Below are positions 8,297 to 19,089 of a stretch of DNA of 64,000 bases, piece by piece. The position numbers and the translations under genes are program-made. Under the pieces are notes generated by a model that was not told the origin of the DNA, made no database searches, and saw only the letters and a list, made by a program, of their open reading frames with translations. The DNA lies in the NCBI RefSeq assembly GCF_019443325.1, contig NZ_CP080383.1:3472001-3536000 (forward strand), given 5' to 3'. This DNA is from Cryobacterium sp. PAMC25264 (GTDB lineage Bacteria > Actinomycetota > Actinomycetes > Actinomycetales > Microbacteriaceae). Each line of letters starts with the position of its first letter. Within the stretch, counting starts at the first letter, position 1.

Positions 8297-9082
8297 ATGG
8301 CGCGACGCGTGGCACCTCCTGCCGACATCGTCGACCGGCTGCGGACGGCCGGCTGCGTGTTCGCCGAGGAGGAGGCCGGGCTCCTCGCGGCGGCGGCCGG
8401 CACGCCCGCCGAACTGGACGCGCTGGTGGCGAGACGGGTGTCGGGCCTGCCACTCGAACAGGTGCTCGGCTGGGCGGAGTTCTCCGGGCTCCGCATCATC
8501 CTGCGCCCCGGGGTGTTCGTGCCGCGGCGTCGAACGGGCCTGCTGGTACGGGAAGCGGCCCGGCTGGCGCGCCCACACGGCCTGGTGCTCGACGTCTGTT
8601 GTGGATCCGGCGCCGTCGGCGCCGCCCTGCTCGCCGGCGAGCCGTCACTGCGGCTGTTCGCGGTCGACATCGACCCGGCCGCCACCGCCTGCGCCCGCCT
8701 GAACGTGACCCCGCGGGGCGGTGAGGTGCTCACCGGCGACCTGTTCGACCCGCTCCCGGCCGAGTTACGCGGCCAAGTCGACCTCGTCGTGGCCAACGCG
8801 CCGTACGTGCCCACCGAGGCCATCGAGCGGATGCCGCCGGAGGCCCGCCTGCACGAGCCGCGGGGCGCGCTGGACGGCGGGGCCGACGGCCTCGAGGTGC
8901 AGGGCCGGATCGCCGCTGCCGCGCCCGACTGGCTGGCACCCGGCGGCCACCTGCTCGTGGAGACCAGTGCCGCCCAGGCGCCGCACACCGCGGCGCTGAT
9001 CAGCCGGCACGGCTTGCGAGCGCGGATCCGCCGGTCGGCGGCGCTGGACGCCACCGTCGTGATCGGCACGACGCCCGCCTGA
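8297..9082 (+). CDS. Putative protein-(glutamine-N5) methyltransferase, PrmC-related
   Basis: 261 residues. SAM-binding motif I is VLDVCCGSGAVG (97-108), motif II VDID (123-126). The catalytic motif reads NAPY (167-170) where true PrmC/HemK has NPPY; NAPYVPTEAI followed by EPRGALDGGADGL is the signature of an actinobacterial PrmC-like subfamily of unknown substrate. It is therefore probably not the release-factor methylase itself. Same direction as the GNAT gene, likely co-transcribed. Confidence 0.85.
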   Translation: MARRVAPPADIVDRLRTAGCVFAEEEAGLLAAAAGTPAELDALVARRVSGLPLEQVLGWAEFSGLRIILRPGVFVPRRRTGLLVREAARLARPHGLVLDVCCGSGAVGAALLAGEPSLRLFAVDIDPAATACARLNVTPRGGEVLTGDLFDPLPAELRGQVDLVVANAPYVPTEAIERMPPEARLHEPRGALDGGADGLEVQGRIAAAAPDWLAPGGHLLVETSAAQAPHTAALISRHGLRARIRRSAALDATVVIGTTPA

Positions 9083-9505
9083 GACCGGCGCGACCGGTGG
9101 GCGCTGGCCCCCAGTCGAGGACCGTACAGTCCAACCCGCGGAACAAACCAGAGTCCTCGACGCCGCGCCGAACCCCGTCAGGGAGCGGGGGTGCGGGCCG
9201 CCACCGTGCTCTGCACCAGGGCCAGGACCGCAGCCTCGCCGACCGGCTCGTAGAGCAACTGGCCGGCCAGCCCCGCGGCGAATACCACTACCGCCCGGGC
9301 CAGGCTCTCGCCGTCGACCCGGGGTGCAGCCCGCCCTCGTGCCGGGCCCGACCGGCCGGTCTCGCGAGGTTGCCGCGCTGGCGTCCACCGGCGGCGCGCA
9401 CTCCACCCGCGACGGTCCCCGCGCATCACTGCACCTCGGATGGCCGGATGCGCCAGCTATAGCTGGTGCACGACGCCATACGAGGGGCATCGAGCGTTCC
9501 GGGGG
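9083..9505. other. Intergenic region between convergent genes; possible gene remnant and palindromic repeat
   Basis: The 423 bases separate the methyltransferase (rightward) from the E2 gene (leftward). A short leftward frame ending at 9178 reads ESLARAVVVFAAGLAGQLLY then an alanine-rich tail; it could be the C-terminus of a lost TetR-type regulator but has no start or DNA-binding domain. The right part holds a 60-bp palindromic repeat (9430-9489). Nothing else seen. Confidence 0.4.
9430..9489. repeat. 60-bp palindromic repeat, copy 1
   Basis: Two 30-base halves mirror each other around GCTA|TAGC: core CCAGCTATAGCTGG (9453-9466), outer arms TGCACCTCG and CGAGGGGCA. The second copy at 14844-14903 has exactly the same length, centre and outer words. 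Both copies sit between convergent genes, so a role as bidirectional terminator or a mobile palindrome is plausible. Confidence 0.65.
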
Positions 9506-10999
<1,494 letters not shown>

Positions 11000-11026
11000 G
11001 GGGTGCCTTTCGCAGCAGGGGGACGG

Positions 11027-12040
11027 TTAGTAGGCGAGGGAGCGGTCGACGGCTTCGAGAACCCGGTCGGGGCTGGGCAGGAAGTGCGTCTCCACCGCGG
11101 CGGGCGGGAACGGGGTGTCGAAGCCGGACACCCGCAACACCGGCGCCTCGAGCGAGTAGAACGCCCGCTCGGTGACGGTGGCGGCGATCTCGGAGCCGAC
11201 GCTGACGAAGCCGGCGGCCTCCTGCGCCACAACGAGGTGGCCGGTCTTGTGCACGGATTCGAGAATCGGCGCGTAGTCGATCGGCGAGATCGAGCGCAGG
11301 TCGATGACCTCGAGGTGGATGCCCTCGACGGCGGCCAGGTCGGCAGCCTGCAGCAGCACGCTCACCATGGCGCCGTGCCCGACGACCGTGACGCTCGTTC
11401 CGGTGCGCACCACCTTGGCGGCGTGCAGCGCTGTGCCGGCGCCGGTGAAGTCCACCTCGCTCTTGGGCCAGTAGCGGCTCTTGGGTTCGAAGAAGATCAC
11501 CGGGTCGTTCGAGGCGATCGCTTCGCGCATCATCCAGTACGCGTCGTGCGAGTTGGACGGGCTCACCACGCGCAGACCCGGGGTGTGCGCGAAGTACGCC
11601 TCGGGACTCTCCTGGTGGTGTTCGATCGAACCGATGTGGCCGCCGTAGGGGATCCGCACGACGACGGGCATGGTGACGCCGCCCTCGTGGCGGTTGCGCA
11701 TCCGGGCCAGCTGGCTGGTGATCTGGTCGAAGCCGGGGAAGACGAAACCGTCGAACTGGATCTCGCAGACCGGCCGGTAGCCGCGCAGGGCCAGGCCGAT
11801 GGCGGTGCCGATGATGCCGGATTCGGCCAGCGGGGTGTCGAGCACCCGCTTCTCGCCGAATTCGGCGTGCAGCCCCTCGGTGACCCGGAAGACGCCGCCG
11901 AGCGGGCCGATGTCCTCACCCATCATGAGCACCTTGGGGTCGTCGAGCATCGCCTGGCGCAGGCCCTGGTTCAGGGCCTTCGCCATCGGCAGGTTCGCGC
12001 TCGTGGGCGCGGCAGTGGTGACAGTGTCCTGCGTGGTCAT
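11027..12040 (-). CDS. 2-oxoacid dehydrogenase E1 component, beta subunit
   Basis: 337 residues: the transketolase pyrimidine-binding domain starts at ALNQGLRQAMLDDPKVLMMGEDIG (with the catalytic-type Glu of GED) and a C-terminal transketolase domain follows (DLRSISPIDYAPILESV...). Pairs with E1alpha in a heterotetramer that decarboxylates 2-oxoacids with thiamine diphosphate. The ATG overlaps the E1alpha stop by one base (TGATG), giving stoichiometric translation. E2 starts 27 bases downstream. Confidence 0.93.
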   Translation of the reverse strand: MTTQDTVTTAAPTSANLPMAKALNQGLRQAMLDDPKVLMMGEDIGPLGGVFRVTEGLHAEFGEKRVLDTPLAESGIIGTAIGLALRGYRPVCEIQFDGFVFPGFDQITSQLARMRNRHEGGVTMPVVVRIPYGGHIGSIEHHQESPEAYFAHTPGLRVVSPSNSHDAYWMMREAIASNDPVIFFEPKSRYWPKSEVDFTGAGTALHAAKVVRTGTSVTVVGHGAMVSVLLQAADLAAVEGIHLEVIDLRSISPIDYAPILESVHKTGHLVVAQEAAGFVSVGSEIAATVTERAFYSLEAPVLRVSGFDTPFPPAAVETHFLPSPDRVLEAVDRSLAY

Positions 12041-13188
12041 CAGGACTCACTCCCGTCGAACGAGGTTTCGTAGGCGTCGAGCCAGGCCTTCTGCTCGACC
12101 ACCAGCGGATGCGGTTCGGCGTAGACATTGTCGAAGATCACCGAGCGGTCGGGAGCGGTGATCTCGAGGGCGCGACGGCGCACATCCGCGGCGTAGTCTG
12201 CGGCTTCTTCGTCGACGGAGTCGAGGAACTCCTGCTCGACGCCGAGGCCCTGCAGGTAGCTGCGGAAGCGCACGATCGGGTCGCGGGCGACCCAGTAGGC
12301 GAGTTCTTCGGGGTCGCGGTACTTGGTGGGGTCGTCGGCCGTGGTGTGCGCGCCGACGCGGTAGGTGAGCGCCTCGATGAGTGACGGGCCGTGGCCGGCG
12401 CGGGCGTCGTCCATGGCTTTGGCGGTGACGGCGTAGCTGGCCAGCACGTCGTTGCCGTCGACCTGCACGCCGGGCATGCCGAAGCCGCCGGCCCGCAGGT
12501 AGAGCGGGGAACGGGACTGGCGGGAGACCGGCACCGAGATGGCCCAGTGGTTGTTCTGCATGAAGAACACCTGCGGGGTCTGGTAGCTCGCCGCGAAGAC
12601 CAGGGCCTCGTTGGCGTCGCCCTGCGAGGAGGCGCCGTCGCCGTAGTACACGATCACGGCCGCATCGGTCTCGGGGTTGCCGGTGGCCGTGGCGCCGTCG
12701 AGCTGCATGCCCATGGCGTAGCCGGTGGCGTGCAGGGTCTGCGAGGCGAGCACGAGCGTATAGAGGTGGAAGTTGCCGTGCTCCTCTGGGGTCCAGCCGC
12801 CGAGCGTCACACCGCGCAGCATCCGCAGAATGTCGACCATGTCGAGACCGCGGATCATGCCCACGACGTGCTCGCGGTAGGAGGGGAACACGTGGTCCTG
12901 CGCGCGGGTGGCGTAGGCGGAGCCGACCTGGGCGGCCTCCTGGCCGTGGCTGGGCACCCACAGGGCCAGCTGGCCCTGACGTTGCAGGTTGGCCGCTTCG
13001 GTGTCGAACTTCCGCACGACGACCATGTCGCGGTAGAACTTCCGGTAGTCGGCCTCGGTCAGCCGCTCGAAGTAGGGCAGGAATTCCGCCGCGGAATCGG
13101 ACGGGGAGAAGGTCCCGTCGGCGGAGAGGAGTTGCACGGTGGGAGACGCAGCGGTGAGTACGGGTGCGTCGTTCGAGGTCACTGGCAC
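12040..13188 (-). CDS. 2-oxoacid dehydrogenase E1 component, alpha subunit
   Basis: 382 residues. The thiamine diphosphate motif GDGASSQGDANEA...NN (183-213) is intact, and the YREHVVG...RGLD segment and phosphorylation-loop-like YRVGAHTTADDPTKYR match E1alpha of branched-chain or pyruvate dehydrogenases. It starts 4 bases after the aminotransferase stop. An operon joining a transaminase with a 2-oxoacid dehydrogenase makes sense if amino acids are deaminated to oxoacids which then become acyl-CoA, as for branched-chain amino acid catabolism. Confidence 0.92.
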   Translation of the reverse strand: MPVTSNDAPVLTAASPTVQLLSADGTFSPSDSAAEFLPYFERLTEADYRKFYRDMVVVRKFDTEAANLQRQGQLALWVPSHGQEAAQVGSAYATRAQDHVFPSYREHVVGMIRGLDMVDILRMLRGVTLGGWTPEEHGNFHLYTLVLASQTLHATGYAMGMQLDGATATGNPETDAAVIVYYGDGASSQGDANEALVFAASYQTPQVFFMQNNHWAISVPVSRQSRSPLYLRAGGFGMPGVQVDGNDVLASYAVTAKAMDDARAGHGPSLIEALTYRVGAHTTADDPTKYRDPEELAYWVARDPIVRFRSYLQGLGVEQEFLDSVDEEAADYAADVRRRALEITAPDRSVIFDNVYAEPHPLVVEQKAWLDAYETSFDGSES

Positions 13189-13192
13189 CGTA

Positions 13193-14299
13193 CTAACCTA
13201 GCCGCCGGGCCGGATGCCCCGTTGGTAGATCCTGCACAATCTCAGCGCTGATCCGTAGGAGTGTCGCCACAGATTCCTCCTCGCCAATCGAGACCCGGAT
13301 GCCCTCCGGGTGGAAGGGCCGGACGACGAGCCCGGCATCGGTGAAACGTTCGGTGGCCGCCGCGGTGGCCTCGCCCAGGGGAAGCCAGACGAAGTTCGCC
13401 TGTGACGACGGGCTGCGCAGACCGGCAACGGCCAGGGCCTGCTGGATGCCGTCGCGACGGGCGGCGATGACGCCCACGCGGGCCAGCAGTTCGGCTTCGG
13501 CGTCGAGCGAGGCCAGCGCCGCAGCGGAGGCCTGACCGGTGACGGAGAGCGGGATGGCGGTGGCGCGGGCCGCGTCGAGGATGCCGACCGGGCCGATGCC
13601 GTAGCCGACCCGGAGTCCGGCCAGGCCGTAGGCCTTGGAGAAGGTGCGCAGCACCACGAGGTTGGGGTAGCGGCCCAGCAGTGTGGTGCCGTCGACGGCG
13701 GTCGGGTCGGTGACGAATTCGGCGTATGCCTCATCGAGAATGACCAGTAGGTCGGCGGGGACCTGGTCCATGAAGGCCGCGAACTCGTCGGCCGTGACGA
13801 CCACCCCGGTGGGGTTGTTCGGGCTGCAGACGAGCACGACGCGGGTGCGCGGGGTGATCATGGCGGCCATCGCGGGCAGGTCGTGGCCGTGGTCGGCGCG
13901 GTTCGGCACCGTCACGCTCGTGGCTCCGGACACCGTGACAAGGCTCGGGTAGGCCTCGAAGGAGCGCCAGGAGTAGAGCACCTCGTCGCCGGGACCGGCG
14001 GCGGCCGTGATCAGCTGGGCCAGCAGGGCGACCGAGCCGGCGCCGATGTGCACCTCGTCGGAGGCCACGCCGTAGCGGGCGGCCAGCCGTTCGCGCAGGG
14101 CGAGGGCGGACGCATCCGGGTACCGGTTGAAGGCGGAGACGGCGTTGACGGCGTCGACGACCCCGGGCAGCGGGTCGAACGGGTTCTCATTGCTCGACAG
14201 CTTGAAGGCAGATGCGTTGGCCGCCTTGCCCTGCCGGTACGCCGGCAGCGCAACGATCTCGGGGCGCAGGCGGACTGATGGCTGGTCAGAAGGGCTCAC
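13193..14299 (-). CDS. HisC-like class I/II aminotransferase (histidinol-phosphate or aromatic type)
   Basis: 368 residues. The HisC signature is clear: [20 protein letters not shown] near the start, [16 protein letters not shown], and the PLP lysine in [19 protein letters not shown]. Actinobacteria carry several HisC-fold enzymes, including the aromatic transaminase Pat; a location with E1/E2 genes rather than his genes argues for the latter, but this is not decidable here. The GTG start at 14299 lies 6 bases after a -10-like TAGACT (14311-14306), suggesting leaderless translation. Confidence 0.85.
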   Translation of the reverse strand: MSPSDQPSVRLRPEIVALPAYRQGKAANASAFKLSSNENPFDPLPGVVDAVNAVSAFNRYPDASALALRERLAARYGVASDEVHIGAGSVALLAQLITAAAGPGDEVLYSWRSFEAYPSLVTVSGATSVTVPNRADHGHDLPAMAAMITPRTRVVLVCSPNNPTGVVVTADEFAAFMDQVPADLLVILDEAYAEFVTDPTAVDGTTLLGRYPNLVVLRTFSKAYGLAGLRVGYGIGPVGILDAARATAIPLSVTGQASAAALASLDAEAELLARVGVIAARRDGIQQALAVAGLRSPSSQANFVWLPLGEATAAATERFTDAGLVVRPFHPEGIRVSIGEEESVATLLRISAEIVQDLPTGHPARRLG

Positions 14300-14415
14300 T
14301 CCGCGAGTCTACGCCGCGACATATTCGCACTGCCGCATGCTCCATACGACCGGCTTGGCCCGGATCGGCCGGGCCTGACCGCAAAACGCGCCGCTTCGAC
14401 TGTCATAGTGGAGGT

Positions 14416-14811
14416 ATGGGACGCTTCCTGCTCAAGCTCATTGTCAACGCCGTCGCCCTCTGGCTGACCACGCTCATCGTCGCGGGGGTTCGGGTCGATC
14501 CCTATGCGCCTGACACCACGGCCGTGGTGCTCACCTACCTGCTCATCTCGCTGATCTTCGGCTTCGTCAACGGCTTCATCGGCGGTTTCGTGCGCATCGT
14601 CGCCTTCCCGCTCTACGTGCTCACGCTCGGACTGCTCTCGTTCATCGTGAACGGCCTGCTCCTGATGCTGGTGGCCTGGTTCTCCGGACTGCTCGGCTTC
14701 GGCCTGGTTGTCGACTCGTTCTGGTGGGGAGTGCTCGGCGCGTTCGTGCTGGGCATCTTCAGTTGGCTGTTCGGTGTGCTCGTGCGGCCGCTGAACAACT
14801 CAAGCTCCTAG
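14416..14811 (+). CDS. Phage-holin-4 superfamily (YvlD-like) membrane protein
   Basis: 131 residues, about four membrane helices, start MGRFLLKLIVNAVALWLTT, with FGFVNGFIGGFVRIVAFPLYVLTLGLLSFIVNG, the typical pattern of the YvlD group. The ATG at 14416 follows GTGGAGG; a longer frame from 14212 overlaps the divergent aminotransferase promoter and is rejected. Function unknown despite the holin name; these are chromosomal membrane proteins often linked to envelope stress. Confidence 0.82.
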   Translation: MGRFLLKLIVNAVALWLTTLIVAGVRVDPYAPDTTAVVLTYLLISLIFGFVNGFIGGFVRIVAFPLYVLTLGLLSFIVNGLLLMLVAWFSGLLGFGLVVDSFWWGVLGAFVLGIFSWLFGVLVRPLNNSSS

Positions 14812-14843
14812 CCGGAAGCGCCCTAGTGCCGGAGGCGGCCCGG

Positions 14844-14903
14844 TGCACCTCCTATGTGCCACCGCGCCCGCTATAGCGGGCGCGGCCACCGATAAGAGGT
14901 GCA
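14844..14903. repeat. 60-bp palindromic repeat, copy 2
   Basis: The central 24 bases are a perfect palindrome containing CGCCCGCTATAGCGGGCG; outer arms TGCACCTC (14844-14851) and GAGGTGCA (14896-14903) also pair. Same length, GCTA|TAGC centre and end words as the copy at 9430-9489, and likewise located between convergent genes. Confidence 0.7.
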
Positions 14904-14921
14904 GCGAACGACTGACCCGGC

Positions 14922-16640
14922 TCAGCCGACCCGTTCGGCGTGCCAGACGGTCTGCGCGCCCGGCTCGGTGCCCACCAGGTCGGCGAGGGTCTTCCGGAAC
15001 GCCAACAGCCGGGGCTCCTCCGACTCGTCGACGAGCCGGGCGGTGTCCTGGTAGGCCGTCATCTGGTGTGCCGGCAGGGTTGCGTCCGCGGGCACCGGCT
15101 GGTTCGCGAAGAGCTCCCGGCGCACGTACAGCCGCCCGTCGTCGTCGGCCGGGGCGCCACCGGTGGAGGGGATGATGTCGTCGGAGTGCTCGATCGCGAT
15201 CGCCGGAAGGCCCTCGGGCAGCGCGGCCGGCACCGCCGGCGCCCCGAAGGTGACCAGGCCCACCACGTTCGCATCGCCGCGTGCGGCCAGCTCCACCGCG
15301 AGGAGCCCGCCCTGGGAGTGCGCCACGGGCAGCACCGGGTCTGACGGTGCCACGCCCGCCGCCTGCATCGCCTGAAGCACCGCCGCGTAGGAACCGGACT
15401 CCTGGCCGGCCACCGCGGTGACGTTCGAGGTCATGTCCCACGGCTCGGTGGAGCCGGTCGGGCTCCACTCCAGGGTGCCGCCGAGGTAGACGACCCACGA
15501 CGGATGCGCCGCATCGCCGTACCGCTCCACCCGCACCTGGCCGCCGTCGCCCCTGGTGGGGATGCGGTCGGCGAGATCGGCGAACCCCGTGGGCGGCCGA
15601 GGCGCGGCCAGTACGGCACGAGGAACCGCGACCGGCACCGGGCCTGCCGTCGGTGAGCCTGTCGCCGCGGCTCCCCGCAGCGGCACAGCCAGCGGACCCG
15701 CCGGAGGGCCGCCCACCGGGCTCCGCACCTTGCTCGTCCACGGCGCCGAGAACGGGAGCCCGGGCGCACCCGGCCGCCCCGCCCGGCCACCGGCCGCAGC
15801 ACCGGCGCCGGCCACACCCGCCTCCCCGGCCACATCCTTCTCCGGAAACGCCCGGGTCGTCGCAGTGCTCGGTATCCCGGCGCCCGCCGACGCGCCCACC
15901 GGGGTCACCCGCACCGGTGTGTCGCGCAGCATCCCGGCCGCCCGGCCCGCCACGAGCAGCCCCAGGGCCGAGGACGCCGCGCCGAGCAGACCGGCCCCGC
16001 CGTCGCCCAACAGTGCGGCCACCGGGAACGGCACCCCGGCCCGGCCCAGCGCCGCATCGTCGGCCGAGGAGGCCAGGGTGCGCACCAGTGCCACGGTGAG
16101 CGGGCTGGTGAGCAGCTGCGGGTTCGCGCTCATCCAGTCCGTGAGCGCGGGCGGGACCACCGTGGGCGTGCGGCCGGACAGGGTGCTGGTCAGGAGTGAC
16201 CCCAGGGCCAGGTACGCCAGCGGCGTGGCGGCCGACAGGGCGATCAGCGGTCCAAGCGCGCCCAGCGTGTAGCCGAGCCAGGAGCCCGTGATCCGCAGCA
16301 TCCCCGCCAGGCCGCCCTCGAGACGGCCATAGTCCTCGGCGGTCGCGGCCAGCGCGTCGGCGAGGGCGCGGCTGCGCTCGGCGACGTCGTCGATCGCCGC
16401 CAGCGCCCCGAAGACACATGCCCCCAGGTCGTTCGGCCGCCAGCCCGGCGCCGGGCCCACGCCGAGCGCCGACACCCGCCCGAGCCGGGCGTGCCAGCCT
16501 TCGGCGTCATCCTGCACGAGCCGCAGCGCCGCCATCTCGGCGAAAACCACATCCGTGGCCACCAGGGTGCTACCGCCGCCGGAGATGGTGAGGTCACCGG
16601 GCCGGTCGTCCGGGCCGGTCTGGCCGCCCGCACCCGTCAC
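14922..16640 (-). CDS. Alpha/beta-hydrolase-fold protein with WXG100-like partner
   Basis: 572 residues from GTG 16640. The C-terminal third looks like a serine hydrolase: nucleophile elbow AHSQGG (Ser442), acidic residue in EHSDDIIP (about 487-488), histidine in PAHQM (His525). The N-terminal part is helical with a small hydrophobic block, and the middle (about 240-330) is Ala/Pro/Gly-rich low complexity. It overlaps the small upstream gene as GTGA. Small coiled-coil gene plus large enzyme is the layout of type VII secretion substrates and their partners, so it may act at or outside the envelope. No specific substrate recognised. Confidence 0.72.
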   Translation of the reverse strand: MTGAGGQTGPDDRPGDLTISGGGSTLVATDVVFAEMAALRLVQDDAEGWHARLGRVSALGVGPAPGWRPNDLGACVFGALAAIDDVAERSRALADALAATAEDYGRLEGGLAGMLRITGSWLGYTLGALGPLIALSAATPLAYLALGSLLTSTLSGRTPTVVPPALTDWMSANPQLLTSPLTVALVRTLASSADDAALGRAGVPFPVAALLGDGGAGLLGAASSALGLLVAGRAAGMLRDTPVRVTPVGASAGAGIPSTATTRAFPEKDVAGEAGVAGAGAAAGGRAGRPGAPGLPFSAPWTSKVRSPVGGPPAGPLAVPLRGAAATGSPTAGPVPVAVPRAVLAAPRPPTGFADLADRIPTRGDGGQVRVERYGDAAHPSWVVYLGGTLEWSPTGSTEPWDMTSNVTAVAGQESGSYAAVLQAMQAAGVAPSDPVLPVAHSQGGLLAVELAARGDANVVGLVTFGAPAVPAALPEGLPAIAIEHSDDIIPSTGGAPADDDGRLYVRRELFANQPVPADATLPAHQMTAYQDTARLVDESEEPRLLAFRKTLADLVGTEPGAQTVWHAERVG

Positions 16641-16933
16641 AGCGACGCCTTCACCCGGGAGATGGCCTCGTCCACGGCCCACAACGCGTCGTCCAGGGCC
16701 CGCCAGGCGCCTTGCAGCGTTCCGGCCAGCTCGGTCAGGCGGTCCTCGAACGCCCGCTGAGCCGGCGATCGCCAGCCGGAAACGGCCGGCCGGGCCGTCA
16801 ACCGGCGCCCCGTCGCCTCCACGCCGTCACGCACCTGCCGCAGCTGCCAGCGCTGTTCGCGCAACCGGGCCAACGCTTCAGCGGCCGGCTGGCCGTCCAC
16901 GTTCGGCAGGATGCTGCCACCCGCACTATTCAT
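16637..16933 (-). CDS. WXG100-like small helical protein
   Basis: 98 residues, predicted to be a helical hairpin: a long basic helix (LARLREQRWQLRQVRDGVEATGRRL), a turn with GWRSPAQ resembling the WxG hinge, then a second helix (QRAFEDRLTELAGTLQGAWRALDDALWAVDEAI). Start ATG 16933 behind GAGGAGG; the frame continues to 16966 without support. Its stop overlaps the hydrolase start, so the two are made together. By analogy to ESX pairs it could be a secretion chaperone or partner. Confidence 0.65.
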   Translation of the reverse strand: MNSAGGSILPNVDGQPAAEALARLREQRWQLRQVRDGVEATGRRLTARPAVSGWRSPAQRAFEDRLTELAGTLQGAWRALDDALWAVDEAISRVKASL

Positions 16934-17040
16934 CACACCTCCTCGTCGAGCCCCAGACTGTGCCACCCTGAAGGGCGCTGTCGAACGGGAGCGGGAACCG
17001 GGAGAAGTCGCCGAACCGGGCGGGTGTGGAGGAGGGGAAT

Positions 17041-17586
17041 GTGGAACACAATGGACTCATGAATTTCGCCGCGCTCAGTCCAGATGAGGCGACGCCGTTC
17101 CGGATCATCTTCGTCTGCACCGGAAACATCTGCCGGTCTCCCATGGCCGAGGTGATGCTGCGCGACCTGGTGACCCGTTCCGGCCTCGGCCGACTCATCA
17201 CGACCAGTTCGGCGGGCACCGGGGACTGGCATGTGGGCGAGCAGGCCGACACCCGCGCCATCGCCGCCATGGCCAAGCGCGGCTACGACGGCAGCCACCA
17301 CCGGGCCCGGCAGTTCGATGCCGGCTGGTTCGACGACCTCGACCTCGTGGTGGTGCTGGACCGCTCGCAGGAACGCATCCTGCGTAACTGGGCGCCCACC
17401 GAACGTGACCGTAACAAGGTGCGCCTGCTGCTCAGCTTCGACCGGGACCAGGCCGCCCTGCGCGATGTGCCCGACCCGTACTATTCCGACGATGCACTGT
17501 TTGACTCCGTTTTAGGCATGATTGAGAGAGCAAATATCGCGCTGTTCGCGCAGCTCGCACCCGCAATCAGACAGGGAGTCCGATGA
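17041..17586 (+). CDS. Low-molecular-weight protein tyrosine phosphatase
   Basis: 181 residues from GTG 17041, placed 5 bases after AGGAGG; an ATG at 17059 is the alternative. The phosphate loop VCTGNICRS has the CX5R catalytic pattern (Cys26, Arg32), and the general-acid aspartate lies in VPDPYY near residue 144. Arsenate reductases share this fold, but the DPYY loop favours phosphatase. The stop overlaps the purB start (ATGA), so it is co-translated with adenylosuccinate lyase, an arrangement without obvious functional reason. Confidence 0.88.
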   Translation: MEHNGLMNFAALSPDEATPFRIIFVCTGNICRSPMAEVMLRDLVTRSGLGRLITTSSAGTGDWHVGEQADTRAIAAMAKRGYDGSHHRARQFDAGWFDDLDLVVVLDRSQERILRNWAPTERDRNKVRLLLSFDRDQAALRDVPDPYYSDDALFDSVLGMIERANIALFAQLAPAIRQGVR

Positions 17587-18965
17587 GTCCACTACCCCCG
17601 CAGGTCCTCAGTCCACTAGACGGCCGCTACCGCGCCGCCGTCACCGAACTGGGCGAGCACCTGTCTGAGGCCGGACTCAACCGGGCACGGGTCAAGGTCG
17701 AGGTGGAGTGGCTGATCACCCTCACCGATCGCAGCCTGTTCGGCTCCGTCCCGCTCAGCTCCGAGCAGAAGAGCGGACTCCGCGCCCTGGTCACCGACTT
17801 CGGCCAGGCCGAGATCGATGAGCTCGCCACCCTGGAGGCCGTGACCCGGCACGACGTGAAGGCCGTGGAGTACCTCGTACGCCGACGCCTGGTTCCGCTG
17901 GGCCTCGAGTCGATCAGCGAGCTCACCCACTTCGCCGCCACCAGCGAAGACATCAACAACCTCGCCTACGCCCTCACTGTCTCGGAGGCCGTGCGCGAGG
18001 TGTGGCTGCCCAAGCTGCGCGCGCTCATCGGAGTGCTCCGCGGCCTGGCCACCGACTACCGGGCCGACGCCATGCTCGCCCGCACGCACGGTCAGCCGGC
18101 CACGCCCACCACCATGGGCAAGGAGCTGGCGGTCTTCGTCTACCGGCTCGAGCGCATCCAGAAGCAGGTCGAGGCCAACGAGTTCCTCGGTAAGTTCAGC
18201 GGCGCCACCGGCACTTTCGCCGCGCACGTCGCCGCCGACCCCGATGTGGACTGGCCCGCGGTATCGCGCGAGTTCGTCGAGGGTCTCGGTCTGGGCTGGA
18301 ACCCGCTGACCACGCAGATCGAGTCGCACGACTGGCAGGCCGAGCTGTACGGCAAGGTCTCGCACGCCAACCGGGTGCTGCACAACCTCGCCACCGACAT
18401 CTGGACCTACATCTCGATCGGCTACTTCCGCCAGGTTCCGCAGGCCGGCGCCACCGGCTCGTCGACCATGCCGCACAAGATCAACCCGATCCGGTTCGAG
18501 AACGCTGAGGCGAACCTCGAGCTCTCCAGCGCCATCCTGGACTCGCTGGCCGCCACCCTGGTCACCTCTCGGTTGCAGCGCGACCTCACCGACTCCACCA
18601 CCCAGCGCAACATCGGCGTCGGCTTCGGCCACTCGCTTCTCGCGCTGGACAACCTGCTGCGCGGGCTCGGCGAGATCGACCTGGACCGGGACCTTCTCGC
18701 GCACGACCTGGACACCAACTGGGAGATCCTCGGCGAGGCCATCCAGACCGTCATCCGTTCCGAGGTCAGCGCCGGTCGCTCGACGATCGCCGACCCGTAC
18801 GCCCTGCTCAAGGAACTCACCCGCGGCAAGCGCATCAACCGCGCCGACCTGGTGGCGTTCGTGCAGGAGCTCGAGATCGGCGACGCAGCCAAGGAGCGCC
18901 TGCTCGGGCTCACCCCGGCCGGCTATGTCGGTCTGGCCGACCCGCTGGTCGACTACCTGGGCTGA
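17583..18965 (+). CDS. purB: Adenylosuccinate lyase
   Basis: 460 residues. The fumarase/aspartase superfamily signature GSSTMPHKINPIRFENAE lies near residues 291-308; the N-terminal LSPLDGRYRAAVTELGEHLSEAGLNRARVKVEVEWL is typical of the longer E. coli-like PurB branch. Catalyses two steps: SAICAR to AICAR and adenylosuccinate to AMP, releasing fumarate. Overlaps the phosphatase gene by four bases. Confidence 0.96.
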   Translation: MSPLPPQVLSPLDGRYRAAVTELGEHLSEAGLNRARVKVEVEWLITLTDRSLFGSVPLSSEQKSGLRALVTDFGQAEIDELATLEAVTRHDVKAVEYLVRRRLVPLGLESISELTHFAATSEDINNLAYALTVSEAVREVWLPKLRALIGVLRGLATDYRADAMLARTHGQPATPTTMGKELAVFVYRLERIQKQVEANEFLGKFSGATGTFAAHVAADPDVDWPAVSREFVEGLGLGWNPLTTQIESHDWQAELYGKVSHANRVLHNLATDIWTYISIGYFRQVPQAGATGSSTMPHKINPIRFENAEANLELSSAILDSLAATLVTSRLQRDLTDSTTQRNIGVGFGHSLLALDNLLRGLGEIDLDRDLLAHDLDTNWEILGEAIQTVIRSEVSAGRSTIADPYALLKELTRGKRINRADLVAFVQELEIGDAAKERLLGLTPAGYVGLADPLVDYLG

Positions 18966-19052
18966 TCCCGCGCTGCGCCGGTTCGGGCTGAACCGGCGCG
19001 GCACCACCCTGAGTGGGGTGCGCAGCTGCTGCAATACCCACCAAGCGAGGTA

Positions 19053-19089
19053 CCGGACGCCGCACTATCGCGAAAGTATGCCCGTCCGG
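19053..19089. terminator. Stem-loop between convergent purB and membrane-protein genes
   Basis: Outer arms CCGGACG (19053-19059) and CGTCCGG (19083-19089) pair perfectly; the inner part can extend the stem with bulges. No T-run. The position between convergent genes suggests a bidirectional terminator, not proven. Confidence 0.45.

Noticed and set aside
9178..9429. A TetR-family regulator gene
   Set aside because: Only a short alanine-rich tail resembles the C-terminus of such regulators; no DNA-binding domain, so it is not listed as a gene.
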